DNA of 64,000 bases from Tragulus kanchil (GCA_022376925.1 JAIOJX010000002.1:39394501-39458500), one strand, 5' to 3'. Shown: positions 34,275 through 45,753, counted from the stretch's first letter. Made by a program: numbers and translations. The notes: generated by a model not told the origin, from the sequence alone.

Positions 34275-35164
34275 TGTGGACGTGTTTAAAGTGTGAGAAA
34301 GAGAAGCAGGGTGGGACTCAGCTTGGCCCATCGCTCTATTGTTTCTCCCTCAAAGCTCAAAGCCAAAAATGACACAGTATTTTTCACTTAGGATTAATTT
34401 TTGCTTGAAATCTGGTTCTGAAGTAAACAAGAGGGGCACTTTGCTTCCTCTTGGAGAAAGCTGGTGCCGGTTAAGTTATCTGAGATTCAAACCAAGCCAT
34501 GTTAGACATGGCTATTCAGTCAATAGAGGTGGTCTCCATTCAACTTTTTCTCGGCTCATTGCTATTTTCAGCCCACAATTCCTTGCAGATGATTTGTTGG
34601 AAGCCATGATTGTGGCTTCTGCTAAATCCTTTGGATCTGTTACCTGGGAGGCAGTGAGCAAGGGAAGAGCAGGACGCAAAAATAGAGATGTGCAAGTTAT
34701 TGCGTTCAAGGCGCTGTGTTGTGCTTACTGAACCTTTCATTCTTTCTCTGAATCAAGAGAGATGTCAGTATCTGGGAGCGTCTGGGGGTCCTGTGACCAA
34801 CACTGGTCAATAAATCAGTAAAATCGTGAATGAGGCATTAGAAGAAGGTGAGGCAAGACACTGCTTGATATGGTAAGATGGCTCCCTGGCCCCCGAAAAC
34901 CTCTGGAACCAGAGAATATTCTTCATTTCCAAGTAAAATAAAAAAACCAATCACCTCCTCCATAGAATTAGGTCCCCCTCCAATATTTCTTTTCTATTTT
35001 AGGAAGAGGAATGGTCAAGGTTACGAATTAAGCTAGGTAATCAAATCATAAATGAAATACACTTTTGATGGACTTTCAGAATTATAACTTTAACCGACGC
35101 AAGCTTCCTGATCAGTGGCTATTAACCGATCCCATATTTTGAGGGCTGTGTTGACTTTTTAAAA

Positions 35165-35398
35165 TAAAGTATTTTTAAAAATATTTCTTTCTTTCTTTGT
35201 CTGCTCTGGGTTTTAGTTGTGTCATGCTGGATCTTTCGTGTAGAGCTCAGGTTTCTAGCTGTGGGTGGGCTCAGTAGTGGCCGCGCGGGCGGAGTTGCCC
35301 TGGGGTATGTGGGATCTTAGTTTCTCGACTGGAAGTAGAACCTGTGTCCCCGGCATTGCAGGGCGGACTCTTCACCACCAGCCCCACGGAAGCCCTGT
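35165..35398 (-). mobile_element. CHR-2-like SINE (antisense), copy 2
   Basis: Duplicate of 34042-34274 within duplication E. Confidence 0.85.
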
Positions 35399-35762
35399 GT
35401 GGACGTGTTTAAAGTGTGAGAAAGAGAAGCAGGGTGGGACTCAGCTTGGCCCATCGCTCTATTGTTTCTCCCTCAAAGCTCAAAGCCAAAAATGACACAG
35501 TATTTTTTCACTTAGGATTAATTTTTGCTTGAAATCTGGTTCTGAAGTAAACAAGAGGGGCACTTTGCTTCCTCTTGGAGAAAGCTGGTGCCGGTTAAGT
35601 TATCTGAGATTCAAACCAAGCCATGTTAGACATGGCTATTCAGTCAATAGAGGTGGTCTCCATTCAACTTTTTTCTGCGGCGGCTCATTGCTATTTTCAG
35701 CCCACAATTCCTTGCAGATGATTTGTTGGAAGCCATGATTGTGGCTTCTGCTAAATCCTTTG

Positions 35763-36394
35763 AAACTTGGGCCTTTAATCCGACGCTTTACAAATTGTTT
35801 TAAAAGTACTGATCTAATTAAGCAAATTGATGCAAATATCACTGGCCGAAGCCACGTTTTTCTTGTCTAATGGACACTCTTTGTTCACATCGTAACTTTA
35901 ACTCAGCTCGTGGATGCTGTTGTGCATCTGCAAGTGTGTCTCAATGCTTGTAGCTTCTGTGTCCGTGAACTTGGAGCAGGAACTTGGGTTGTTGGCATGG
36001 GGCCGGGTCAGACGGTCCAGCCTACACGTATCACTCACCACGTCCTTCTGTTTGTGGAATCACTGGAGAGATCTTGTGCTTGTGAACAAGGATAGTCCAA
36101 TGACTTGTATTTAATGATTAGGATGATACACTGAGAAATGGTCACAGTGGCATCCTTTAGATCCCCCTGGTGTGTTTCCATCACCAGAACATCTACAGGG
36201 GTCTTTTCAGTATCTGCCTTTTCTCATTAGATTATGTTGCTGTTTCCCTCTAGATGGCTGACTCCAAGAAACTTGTAAGACAGTGACTTCAGTGTTTGTA
36301 TCTGCTGATCTCATCCTCTCAGGCATGCATGCTCTTCTTTATCATCTCTTAGCAATGGGCCATTTTCCCCATTCCTTTTATGCCTAGTGAGTTT
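35763..36394. other. Unique sequence, no gene seen
   Basis: Unique DNA between duplication E and an L1 fragment. No exon supported. Confidence 0.5.
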
Positions 36395-36905
36395 CTCCTA
36401 GATTTATTGGTATGATTGTGCATATTTAAGGTATACCACTTGACGTTTTGATGTATGTATACATTGTGCCAAGATGGCACAATCAAGCGAATTAACATGT
36501 CTATCGCCTCAAGTAGTTACCTTGTTTTCTCTCCTGGGATGAGAACTTTTGGATCTACACAGGTCAGTAGTGTTCGGCTATATATTAACATAATAACTCT
36601 AGTCCCCAGGCTGTATTCTAGGTCTCCAGAATTACTCATCATACAACAAAGATGTGCCCTTTGGCCAACATCTCTCCATTTCTCCCACTCCAGCGTCATT
36701 TACTCTGTTATTGTGGGTTCAAGTTTTCAGACTCCATAAGTACAAGCGATCATGCAGAATCTGTCTTTCTGTGTGTGGCTTATTTCACTTACTGTAATGT
36801 CCTTCAGGTTCCTCCATGCTGTCACAGATGGCAGGATTTCTTCCCTTTTAAGGCTGAATAATATTCCATTGCGTATGTATATATATATCTCATTTTTAAA
36901 TCCAT
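36395..36905 (-). mobile_element. Older L1 3' fragment (antisense)
   Basis: AAGGTATACCACTTGACGTT, GATGTATGTATACATTGTG, ATTAACATGTCTATCGCC, TCAGGTTCCTCCATGCTGTC, GCTGAATAATATTCCATTGC. Reverse of the L1 3' region. Confidence 0.85.
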
Positions 36906-36906
36906 T

Positions 36907-37118
36907 CATTCCTTGTTGCTTCAGTTGTGTTTGATACTTTGCGACTCTGTGGACCATAACCCACCAGACTCCTCTGTCCAAGGGATTCTCCAGGAAAGAA
37001 AACTTGAGTAGGTTGCATTATCTCCTCCAGGGGATCTTCCCAACCCAGGGATTGAACCCACATATCTTGTATTGGCAAGAAGATATATATATTATCACTG
37101 AGCCTCCTGGGAAGCCCA
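36907..37118 (-). mobile_element. Bov-tA SINE (antisense), copy 1
   Basis: GTTGCTTCAGTTGTGTTTGA, GGACCATAACCCACCAGACT, GGGATTCTCCAGGAAAG, GGATCTTCCCAACCCAGGG, GAGCCTCCTGGGAAGCCC. An internal ATATATATATT lies just before the end. It abuts the L1 fragment. Confidence 0.9.
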
Positions 37119-37639
37119 TTTAAAGACTGTTTCTGGTCAAAGGCTCCCCAAACCCTAGGCATGGTAGTGTCTCAGGGGAGCAGGGTTGGAGAGCTGCGGC
37201 TTCTGCCAGAGGAGACAGACAGGACATAGAGCAGAATGGAGCACCCAGAAATAGGTGTGGATCCAAGAGGGAATCAAGCAGATGTTTCAGTGGGCATTTA
37301 AAATTCCCTGCAAAGAGTGTATTCGTTTCAATGTCTAGACACTTGGAGAAACACAAATCTTGATATCTCTCTTGCTTTGTATGCTGAAACTAACCCTTGC
37401 CAGACACGTAGCTTCCAGATTACAGACATAGAAATGGACAGAGGCTCACTCCTGATGTGTTTAGGAAGTGATACATTAATCAGGCTGTACTCTGAGGTCA
37501 AGACCTAGAGTCCTGAGAAACAGAGCAACTGAGCCAGGGCAGGGGTGTCCCTCCGAGGACTGTCTCACCTGCTTGGGCAAGGTGCCAGGGTTCTGGCTGT
37601 TGGCAGCGGCGGGGCGGTGGGGGGGTAGCCTGGTGGACC

Positions 37640-37815
37640 CAGATGAATGGATAGAGAGGGTGTAATACGTATACACAGTGGAGTATTTCTCAGCTATGTA
37701 AAGGAATGAAATACAGCCATCTGCAGCCACATGGGTGGACCTAGAGATTAACACACTAAGTGAAGTAAGTCAGATCTATAAAGACAAATATCATATGGCA
37801 GTACTTTCCCTTCTT
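37640..37815 (+). mobile_element. L1 3'-end fragment (sense), copy 1
   Basis: GATGAATGGATAGAGAGGGT, GTATACACAGTGGAGTATTT, GTGGACCTAGAGATTAACAC, GTGAAGTAAGTCAGATC match the artiodactyl L1 3'UTR in sense. Confidence 0.88.
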
Positions 37816-37917
37816 TTTAATTTGAGAAGCTTTAACTTGTTGCACAATCGCAGGTGTAACCCAGAGAAGTCACCCTGGCTTATGACAATGTTCTCTGGGA
37901 AGACCAAACCCTGATTC

Positions 37918-38018
37918 TAGATTTCTCTGGTGGGCTTCCCTGGTGGTCCAGTGGGTAAGGACACCGCCTTGCAGTGCAAGGGTGCCGGTTCGATCCCTGG
38001 CCTGGGAAGATCCCACAT
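37918..38018 (+). mobile_element. Long ruminant SINE cut off at junction F
   Basis: The left target-site repeat TAGATTTCTCTGGT (37918-37931) and the first 87 bases of the SINE are present, then the element stops at CCCACAT where the filler begins. The truncation is created by the junction, not by retroposition. Confidence 0.93.
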
Positions 38019-38031
38019 TAGGGGTGTCCGG

Positions 38032-38243
38032 CATTCCTTGTTGCTTCAGTTGTGTTTGATACTTTGCGACTCTGTGGNCCATAGCCCACCAGACTCCTCT
38101 GTCCAAGGGATTCTCCAGGAAAGAAAACTTGAGTAGGTTGCATTATCTCCTCCAGGGGATCTTCCCAACCCAGGGATTGAACCCACATATCTTGTATTGG
38201 CAAGAAGATATATATATTATCACTGAGCCTCCTGGGAAGCCCA
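38032..38243 (-). mobile_element. Bov-tA SINE (antisense), copy 2 with N
   Basis: Duplicate of 36907-37118 beginning at the junction. It contains the only N of the window (38078). Confidence 0.9.
38078..38078. other. Ambiguous base N
   Basis: The only unresolved base seen. It lies 46 bases into the second copy of duplication F, where the first copy has A. Confidence 0.99.
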
Positions 38244-38764
38244 TTTAAAGACTGTTTCTGGTCAAAGGCTCCCCAAACCCTAGGCATGGTAGTGTCTCAG
38301 GGGAGCAGGGTTGGAGAGCTGCGGCTTCTGCCAGAGGAGACAGACAGGACATAGAGCAGAATGGAGCACCCAGAAATAGGTGTGGATCCAAGAGGGAATC
38401 AAGCAGATGTTTCAGTGGGCATTTAAAATTCCCTGCAAAGAGTGTATTCGTTTCAATGTCTAGACACTTGGAGAAACACAAATCTTGATATCTCTCTTGC
38501 TTTGTATGCTGAAACTAACCCTTGCCAGACACGTAGCTTCCAGATTACAGACATAGAAATGGACAGAGGCTCACTCCTGATGTGTTTAGGAAGTGATACA
38601 TTAATCAGGCTGTACTCTGAGGTCAAGACCTAGAGTCCTGAGAAACAGAGCAACTGAGCCAGGGCAGGGGTGTCCCTCCGAGGACTGTCTCACCTGCTTG
38701 GGCAAGGTGCCAGGGTTCTGGCTGTTGGCAGCGGCGGGGCGGTGGGGGGGTAGCCTGGTGGACC

Positions 38765-38940
38765 CAGATGAATGGATAGAGAGGGTGTAATACGTATACA
38801 CAGTGGAGTATTTCTCAGCTATGTAAAGGAATGAAATACAGCCATCTGCAGCCACATGGGTGGACCTAGAGATTAACACACTAAGTGAAGTAAGTCAGAT
38901 CTATAAAGACAAATATCATATGGCAGTACTTTCCCTTCTT
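38765..38940 (+). mobile_element. L1 3'-end fragment (sense), copy 2
   Basis: Duplicate of 37640-37815 at offset 1125. Confidence 0.88.
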
Positions 38941-39042
38941 TTTAATTTGAGAAGCTTTAACTTGTTGCACAATCGCAGGTGTAACCCAGAGAAGTCACCC
39001 TGGCTTATGACAATGTTCTCTGGGAAGACCAAACCCTGATTC

Positions 39043-39392
39043 TAGATTTCTCTGGTGGGCTTCCCTGGTGGTCCAGTGGGTAAGGACACCGCCTTGCAGT
39101 GCAAGGGGTGCCGGTTCGATCCCTGGCCTGGGAAGATCCCACATGCCGTGGAGCGGCTGGACCGATGTGTCCAATTACCGAGCTGGAGCTCTGGGGCGCA
39201 TGTGCCCAGAGCCAGCGCTCTGCAACAGAGGCCACTGCGATAGGAGGCCCACGTGGGCTGAAGAGCAAAGATGGATGAAAATAGATAAATGAAAGACCAA
39301 TAGAAGTGGCCCACCCGCCCCGCTCACTCCCCAAATCCCACCCCCCAAAATAAATAAATAAACTCTTTAAAAAAAAAATAGATTTCTCTGGT
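39043..39392 (+). mobile_element. Long ruminant SINE (sense), complete, 14-bp target-site duplication
   Basis: The body is 39057-39378: GGGCTTCCCTGGTGGTCCAG, CCTTGCAGTGCAAGGGGTGC, GTTCGATCCCTGGCCTGGG, GTGTCCAATTACCGAGCTGG, GGCCACTGCGATAGGAGGCC, GATGGATGAAAATAGATAAA and an A-rich tail. Perfect flanks TAGATTTCTCTGGT lie at 39043-39056 and 39379-39392. Low divergence suggests a young copy. Confidence 0.96.
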
Positions 39393-39689
39393 TATCTCAT
39401 CCTGTTGACTCTTTAGGTTGAAATTTAGACCCTTCCACCAGCTCAAGAACATTTCAGGTAGACCTGGCACAAACCAGGCTCTACATAAGAATGTAATGAT
39501 ATGGGAGAGAGAAACTGAGTGGGTGCTGCTGGCACGAAATGATCTGGGGGCAAGGTGGTCCCCAGTTCAGTAAACCCTGGCTTGACCCATAAAGTAAGGA
39601 GTGACTGGCTAGGGAGCAGCCCCAACCATGGTGGGGTTGCCAAGCAGCACAGTCTCCTCTCCAGCTGCTGGAACTAAACATGTGGACGG

Positions 39690-40020
39690 GGCAGAAAAGC
39701 AGCAAACACTTGTTTCCCTCAGTTCTGGAGGCCAGAAGTCCACGATCGAGTGTGGTAGACACGGGGGCTGGTGAGATCTCTCTGGTTTGCAGAGGCTGTG
39801 TCTCGCTCTGTCTTCATGTGGCCAGAGACAGAGAAAGTGTTCTTTCTCTCCCTCTGTTTATAAGGAGGAGAATCCCCTCATGAGGACCTGCCCTCGTGAC
39901 CTCATCTAATCACCTTCTGGAGGCCCCACCTCCAAACACAGTTGCATTGGGGCATCAGCTCTAGCATACATGTTGGAGGGGAACGATTCGTCTTTCAGTC
40001 TGTAGCATATCTTGTCTTAA
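39690..40020. mobile_element. Ancient mammalian interspersed repeat, family unassigned
   Basis: CAGTTCTGGAGGCCAGAAGT, CTTCATGTGGCCAGAGAC, TATAAGGAGGAGAATCCCCT, GACCTCATCTAATCACCTTC and GGCCCCACCTCCAAACACAG recall a widespread old mammalian repeat. I cannot name the family with confidence. The part from 39891 is duplicated at 41008. Confidence 0.5.
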
Positions 40021-40239
40021 AAGGGACTTAGACTCTAGGTGTGTTGAGAACAGAAGCAGGTGCTTAGCCCAGAGTCCAGCACAAAGGATATCTTTGATAA
40101 ACAAAGGACTTTGAAATCAATCCTTTCAAGGTGCGGGGGCTTCATTAAAGACAAATGTGCTTTACACAGTTACAGAACGGCCATTACCTGAGCCAGATTT
40201 CTATCCAGAATCCTAACAATAAAACACAGGTTGGATGTT

Positions 40240-40345
40240 CCTATGGCCCAGATGTGCTGCTAGGATTCTCAGACTTACTAACTCATCCAAAACAGGCACT
40301 GTTATGACTGTCTCAGAGATAAGAACCCTGAGGACAGGCCCCTCA
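40240..40345 (+). mobile_element. MIR-like fragment (sense), copy 1
   Basis: CTTACTAACTCATCCAAAAC, GGCACTGTTATGACTGTC, GATAAGAACCCTGAGGACAG resemble a diverged MIR core. Confidence 0.4.
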
Positions 40346-41355
40346 AACCGCGTCCAACCTCCACTCGTCTGATCAGAGAGGTTTGGTATGTGTGTCCTAT
40401 ACAACTTGAGACAAGGGCCCAGGGTCTTTCCTTCCAGAAACTCCCAACTAAAACTGTTCTCTATGCATTCACTGCAGTGCTCAGAGGCTCCACGTCAGTG
40501 CCAAGTGGCAGTGCCTCATGTTTTGAGTGATGTTATCACCTCTGAACAATCAGTCGGCTCGACGGACGCAGGCCATGCAGGTGTGGTTACAGAGCATGCT
40601 GCATTTTCCGTGGGCCATCTGTCATGTGCGTCACCTCCACCTTGGCTTGTGGCTGCCTTTTTTTTTTTTTTTTAAAAATCTGTACAAAGCATGAGTTAAG
40701 GGAAGTGCTATTAAAAACTATGCTCCATAAACCAAAGCATTTAAAAAAATAATTTGATCCATTTCAGAGAGGTCCAGCTTCTCTGATGCGAGGGCGGCAA
40801 TTAATGTCTATTGTCCGGATGGTCCCTGCATGATTACAGACTCCCGGGAGGGAGACATTTGAAGTGGCTGCATTGGGTTCCAGGTGTTAGAGTGAAGGGT
40901 GCTATTTGTCTTGAGACGTAATTGGTGTCAGCCCCGCAGTGAAGAGGTTTAAACTTCATGCTGCGGCGATTACCAGGGGCCAGCCCAGCCCTTTCATCCG
41001 GCTCTGGCCCTCGTGACCTCATCTAATCACCTTCTGAGGCCCCACCTCCAAACACAGTTGCATTGGGGCATCAGCTCTAGCATACATGTTGGAGGGGAAC
41101 GATTCGTCTTTCAGTCTGTAGCATATCTTGTCTTAAAAGGGACTTAGACTCTAGGTGTGTTGAGAACAGAAGCAGGTGCTTAGCCCAGAGTCCAGCACAA
41201 AGGATATCTTTGATAAACAAAGGACTTTGAAATCAATCCTTTCAAGGTGCGGGGGCTTCATTAAAGACAAATGTGCTTTACACAGTTACAGAACGGCCAT
41301 TACCTGAGCCAGATTTCTATCCAGAATCCTAACAATAAAACACAGGTTGGATGTT

Positions 41356-41461
41356 CCTATGGCCCAGATGTGCTGCTAGGATTCTCAGACTTACTAACTC
41401 ATCCAAAACAGGCACTGTTATGACTGTCTCAGAGATAAGAACCCTGAGGACAGGCCCCTCA
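41356..41461 (+). mobile_element. MIR-like fragment (sense), copy 2
   Basis: Duplicate of 40240-40345 in duplication G. Confidence 0.4.
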
Positions 41462-42124
41462 AACCGCGTCCAACCTCCACTCGTCTGATCAGAGAGGTTT
41501 GGTATGTGTGTCCTATACAACTTGAGACAAGGGCCCAGGGTCTTTCCTTCCAGAAACTCCCAACTAAAACTGTTCTCTATGCATTCACTGCAGTGCTCAG
41601 AGGCTCCACGTCAGTGCCAAGTGGCAGTGCCTCATGTTTTGAGTGATGTTATCACCTCTGAACAATCAGTCGGCTCGACGGACGCAGGCCATGCAGGTGT
41701 GGTTACAGAGCATGCTGCATTTTCCGTGGGCCATCTGTCATGTGCGTCACCTCCACCTTGGCTTGTGGCTGCCTTTTTTTTTTTTTTTTAAAAATCTGTA
41801 CAAAGCATGAGTTAAGGGAAGTGCTATTAAAAACTATGCTCCATAAACCAAAGCATTTAAAAAAATAATTTGATCCATTTCAGAGAGGTCCAGCTTCTCT
41901 GATGCGAGGGCGGCAATTAATGTCTATTGTCCGGATGGTCCCTGCATGATTACAGACTCCCGGGAGGGAGACATTTGAAGTGGCTGCATTGGGTTCCAGG
42001 TGTTAGAGTGAAGGGTGCTATTTGTCTTGAGACGTAATTGGTGTCAGCCCCGCAGTGAAGAGGTTTAAACTTCATGCTGCGGCGATTACCAGGGGCCAGC
42101 CCAGCCCTTTCATCCGGCTCTGGC

Positions 42125-42446
42125 TCCATCACCGTTCCTAACAGTCACTGCTTGCTGGGAGTTATCAGTAAGATGATAGCTGTTGTCAGAATCCCAAATC
42201 ACGGGCTTGGGCCTGGAAGGTGAGCCGCTGCGAGCTCGCTCCTTCCGCAGGACCCCATCCGCGTGGACTACAGTAATATGTGACGGATGTACGTTTCAGT
42301 ATGCACATGCACACGAAGGTGATTTTTTTAATAGTTTTTTAAGAATTGTTCAGCGGCGCATGAAATCCCTGTATCAGTGGAGACTATGTGACCGCACTAC
42401 CATCTTCTGTTAATAAAAAAAATGAGGTCATTTAAAGCCTAGAACT
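42125..42446. other. Unique sequence, no gene seen
   Basis: Short unique stretch after duplication G. Confidence 0.5.
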
Positions 42447-42592
42447 CAGGACTTCTCTCGTGGTCTAGGCGTTAAGACTCTGTGCTTCTGCAGGGATATG
42501 GATTCGATTCCTGGTCGGGAGAACTAAGATCCCACAAGTTGAGTGGCACAGCCAAAACGTCAAAAACAAAATAAGGATAAAATTTAAAAACC
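42447..42592 (+). mobile_element. tRNA-derived SINE (sense)
   Basis: GGACTTCTCTCGTGGTCTAG, GATTCGATTCCTGGTCGGGA, ACTAAGATCCCACAAG and an A-rich tail. Confidence 0.85.
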
Positions 42593-43335
42593 TAGAAGTC
42601 ATAAACAACATTATTATACTAATTTTATATGTTACTTTTCAATCTGTGACTATAAGACATATACAGATCATATATAAAGGATGACTAATCATTGAGATTT
42701 CAAATTTTGAGCCATTATAAAATGAGTCAGATTTTGAAGAAAATGATATGTAATTGCATCAATATCTCTTCAGCTACTCTCTTGGTGACATTTCACCATG
42801 TTTAGTTTTCTAATGTAATATGAGAATATGGAATATATTTATGAGATATCTGTTAGGACATGGGCCATAATTGTATTAGTAAAGGTTTCCTCACTATGCA
42901 GGCATTTGAAAACTTTGTTTAGACTCCTATGGTTTGGGAGTCCCTCTTCTGGAAAACCCCCTTTCCAGCTAAGATTATTTTCATCACTATCACTTAACTA
43001 AGTCTTCACCATCTGTTCTTCCTTTATTCTAAATGCTAAAAGAACTTAATTCACATGCATCATAAAAGAGCTCTTTTATGTTTTTAAATCCCTGTCTGCA
43101 GCTTACCAGTCAGGCTAAATGTACACTGGCGCTCTCTGAAAACATCTGGAGGAAAGCAGCTGTCTGCTGACATCTCATCTGGAGTCTTTCCCAGGGAGGA
43201 AGTGGGGAGGGGGTCGTCCTACGTGGATGTATTACCTTGTCTCGCCCTGTCCAGAGTACACCATCGCCATTAACCTCATGAAGAAGGGATGGTCTTTCCT
43301 ATCAGGCCGCCATTGTGTATTATTTTATTTTATTT
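42593..43335. other. Unique AT-rich sequence, no gene seen
   Basis: AT-rich, grading to mixed. No repeat family or exon recognised. Confidence 0.5.
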
Positions 43336-43494
43336 TTCATTATTTAAAAAAATGTTCGCGTTGATGTCCTCCTGGTTTATTGAGGGTTTGTCCCCCTCCG
43401 TGTATTTTAAAGTTTGACCGTGTGACGTGTGTGGACCCCGCAGCCCTGCACTGGAGCATGGAGTCTCAAGCCCTGGACCACCAGGGAATTCCCT
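43336..43494 (-). mobile_element. Diverged tRNA-type SINE (antisense)
   Basis: A T-rich left side and a right end CTGCACTGGAGCATGGAGTC, CTGGACCACCAGGGAATTCC. The middle is poorly conserved. Confidence 0.6.
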
Positions 43495-43841
43495 GTCTGT
43501 TTTCTAAGGAAACTGAGTTTTTCACCCACAGGCAGAGTTCGTTCTCTCGAGATCTGCTGAAGTACCAGCGCTTGACATTTTTATTGTGTTTTCTTCTGAG
43601 CAGACTTTAGGAAAGGCTGATCTGGAGTGTAGAGACCTGGGCTGTCAGACGCTGGTTTTACGGTCGGAGCAGAAGGCTTCAAATATTTCAGAAATAAGCT
43701 GAGAAGGGGAGTCCATGCCCCTCCCAGCTCCATCCCCAAGGGTTAAGTTGCAGGTGGCAGGGGCCCACCGTGGATAGCAGGAAGGAGGATGAGGGCTCAG
43801 CTGGGCAGCCATGAGTGCCAAATGTACTTTTCTTCCCCAAA
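43495..43841. other. Unique sequence, no gene seen
   Basis: No repeat or exon recognised. Confidence 0.5.
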
Positions 43842-44400
43842 TTATTTAGCTTTAATTACAGGAGAATTGCTTTATGATACTGTATTGGTTCTGCCGTACA
43901 TTGACATGCATCAGCTACAGGTACACCCAGGTCCCCTCCCTCCTGATCCTCCCTCTCACCCCATCCCGCCCCTCTAGGTGGTCACCGAGCCGCGGGCTGA
44001 GCTCCCTAGTCATACAGCACACGCCCGTGGGCTCTCGCTCTCTCTCTCTTTTTTATTTTTAATTTTTTTTTTTTTTTACTTTTGGTCTCCATTTGTGTAT
44101 TTATTTATTTATTTTCATCCATCTTTATTCTTTGGCCTGTGTGGGACTTTCATTGCGGTGGCCTCCCTTACTGCAGAACACTGGCTCGGGCTCACACACT
44201 CCAGAGAACTGGCTCATAATTGGACACGTTGGTCCAGCCGTTCCACAGCACGTGGGATCTTCCCAGGCCAGGAATCGAACCTGTGCCCCCTGCACTGCAA
44301 GGTGGACTTTTCACCCACTGGACCACCAGGGAAGCCCCGGGCTCTCTCTTTTACACTCTGTAGAGTTCCCATGCTACTCTCTCCATTCCTCCCAACCGGC
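43842..44400 (-). mobile_element. Ruminant L1 3'-end fragment (antisense), split by a SINE
   Basis: 43842-44040 (TACTGTATTGGTTCTGCCGT, CCCCTCCCTCCTGATCCTCC, CCCGCCCCTCTAGGTGGTC) and 44338-44400 (GTTCCCATGCTACTCTCTCC) are consecutive parts of one L1 3' region in reverse. The SINE at 44078-44337 interrupts it, so the SINE is younger. Confidence 0.75.
44078..44337 (-). mobile_element. Long ruminant SINE (antisense) nested in L1
   Basis: ATTTATTTTCATCCATCTTT, TTTGGCCTGTGTGGGACTTT, CATAATTGGACACGTTGGTC, GTGGGATCTTCCCAGGCCAG, GACCACCAGGGAAGCCCC. GGGCTCTC...TCTCTTTT-like sequence on both sides suggests the target-site duplication. Confidence 0.92.
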
Positions 44401-45629
44401 TTTTGGGTGTCTTTTTTCTCTCTGTGCTTTGTGATCCCAAACTGAGAGAAGCTGCGAAGGCCATTAAAGGTGATGGTCTTATTCTTGCACAAATGACCCA
44501 GGGGCAAATCTGACCTTTTAAAAAGGGTTTCTGGGAAGAGGTGCCTCAGTCGAGGTGTGGGTGCTGGGTGGGGAAGCGTGGAGGGGCTGGGTGTGGGGTG
44601 CTCCCAGGCAGCAGAGCCCAGCACGCCTCCCTGTCCAGGGAGCCACCCCTCATTGGGCCTCCCTTGGGGCCCCTCTCTTGGGGCTTTCAGGGATGGGGTG
44701 CTTTATTCCACTGTGGATGCTCTCACAGTGGCATTTCTTCGGGGCTATCTTCAGGTCTGCACCCTCAGTTTTTTCCCCTTGGATCCCGGGACCCACTGAC
44801 CCTCCCGGCAGGGATGGTGGCGTGGGGAGCAAGCTGCGTCACCCCTCCCCTCGGACTCCTGTGTTCCCCTCTGGATCTCTCCAGAAGCACAATGGCCTGG
44901 AAAACAGTAACGACAGCTGCCAGGACCGGGGAGCTGAATGTCCGACGTTGTCGCCGGAGTTTGGGGGAGAAGGTGTGGAGAGGAGGGGCTGTTTTTGTTG
45001 AAGAGCATTGAATTGGAGAGGAAAGAATCAATGGGACAGGCATAAGAGGAGAAAAGTTAGATAACGTTAGTTTATAAATGTGGCACTTTAAGTGCTTAAG
45101 CAGTATTATTTTAAAATGGACAACAGGGAGGTTGGATTATTGGATGTTGTGTCAACAAGTAGAACAAATACCAAGCTAAAAATAGTATCCGTCATTAAAT
45201 ATAGGCAGGGTAGTGAAACCAGGACGAATTGGAGAAAGGGGGTAGAACCCGTCCTGGAAAGTAGAAAAACACACAGAAAGTGGTGAGGGGACAGGAGAAG
45301 AGCGTCCCTGAGGAGCAAGGAGGGTAGGGAGGCTGCTCTAGAGAGAATTAATTTACTTTAAGATTTAAGCCACTTGTTCACCTGGATGCTGGGCTTCAGG
45401 CTGCCCTCACTCCATAACTAGAACCTGCTGCCCTTTGTAAGTTAACATGGCTGCACTGGATTGCTCCCAGCCCTAACTTTCCGAATAGGATATTAAGCAC
45501 TCAGGCTTTTCAGGAGCTGGGTAGGAAACGTAAGTAAATTAAGCAGCAAATGAAAAACAAAGCAAAACAAAATACGTCCAACTGCCAAAAACTAATCACA
45601 TTTTTGTTTTTAATCTCATTTTTTTAAAA
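44401..45629. other. Unique sequence, GC-rich first half, no gene accepted
   Basis: 44540-45010 gives overlapping long open frames (up to 156 codons) in several frames on both strands. This is the mark of stop-poor GC-rich DNA rather than a gene. No domain seen. Confidence 0.45.
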
Positions 45630-45753
45630 AAATCATTGATTTAGGCCATACCGCGGAGGCTGTGGGATCTTAGTTCCCCAACCAAAGATGGAACCTGTGC
45701 CCCCTACCGTGGAAGCATGGAGTCTTAACTACTAGACAACCAAGGAAGTCCTA
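45630..45753 (-). mobile_element. tRNA-derived SINE (antisense)
   Basis: GCTGTGGGATCTTAGTTCCC, GATGGAACCTGTGCCCCCT, GGAAGCATGGAGTCTTAACT, CAACCAAGGAAGTCC. Confidence 0.85.

Larger units (their letters stand above)
33504..35762. repeat. Tandem duplication E (period 1125-1129)
   Basis: The first copy is 33504-34633 and the second 34629-35762, sharing CTTTG at the start, junction and end. Differences include CCGCACGC versus CCGACGC, GAGGGGCTG versus GAGGGCTG, an extra T at 35505, and TTTTTCTCGGCTC versus TTTTTTCTGCGGCGGCTC near the end. It carries a CHR-2-like SINE in each copy. Confidence 0.93.
36907..39144. repeat. Tandem duplication F (period 1125), 13-bp filler and one N
   Basis: The first copy is 36907-38018 and the second 38032-39144, separated by 13 bases (38019-38031) matching neither side. 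Differences: N at 38078 opposite A at 36953, G at 38083 opposite A at 36958 (both near the start of copy 2), and AAGGGTGCC versus AAGGGGTGCC at the end of copy 1. The first copy cuts a SINE mid-element; the second copy runs through the intact SINE. Confidence 0.95.
39891..42124. repeat. Tandem duplication G (period 1116-1117)
   Basis: The first copy is 39891-41008 and the second 41008-42124, with no filler. One indel (CTTCTGGAGGCC versus CTTCTGAGGCC) lies near the start of copy 2. The copies otherwise look identical, including a long T run (40660-40674 and 41776-41790). Confidence 0.94.

Noticed and set aside
39690..40020. Endogenous retroviral LTR
   Set aside because: The sequence recalls an old mammalian repeat, but no LTR ends, primer-binding site or internal region could be seen, so the family is left unassigned.
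44541..45011. 156- and 148-codon overlapping frames
   Set aside because: Several frames on both strands are open together, which is compositional. No domain or splice context.
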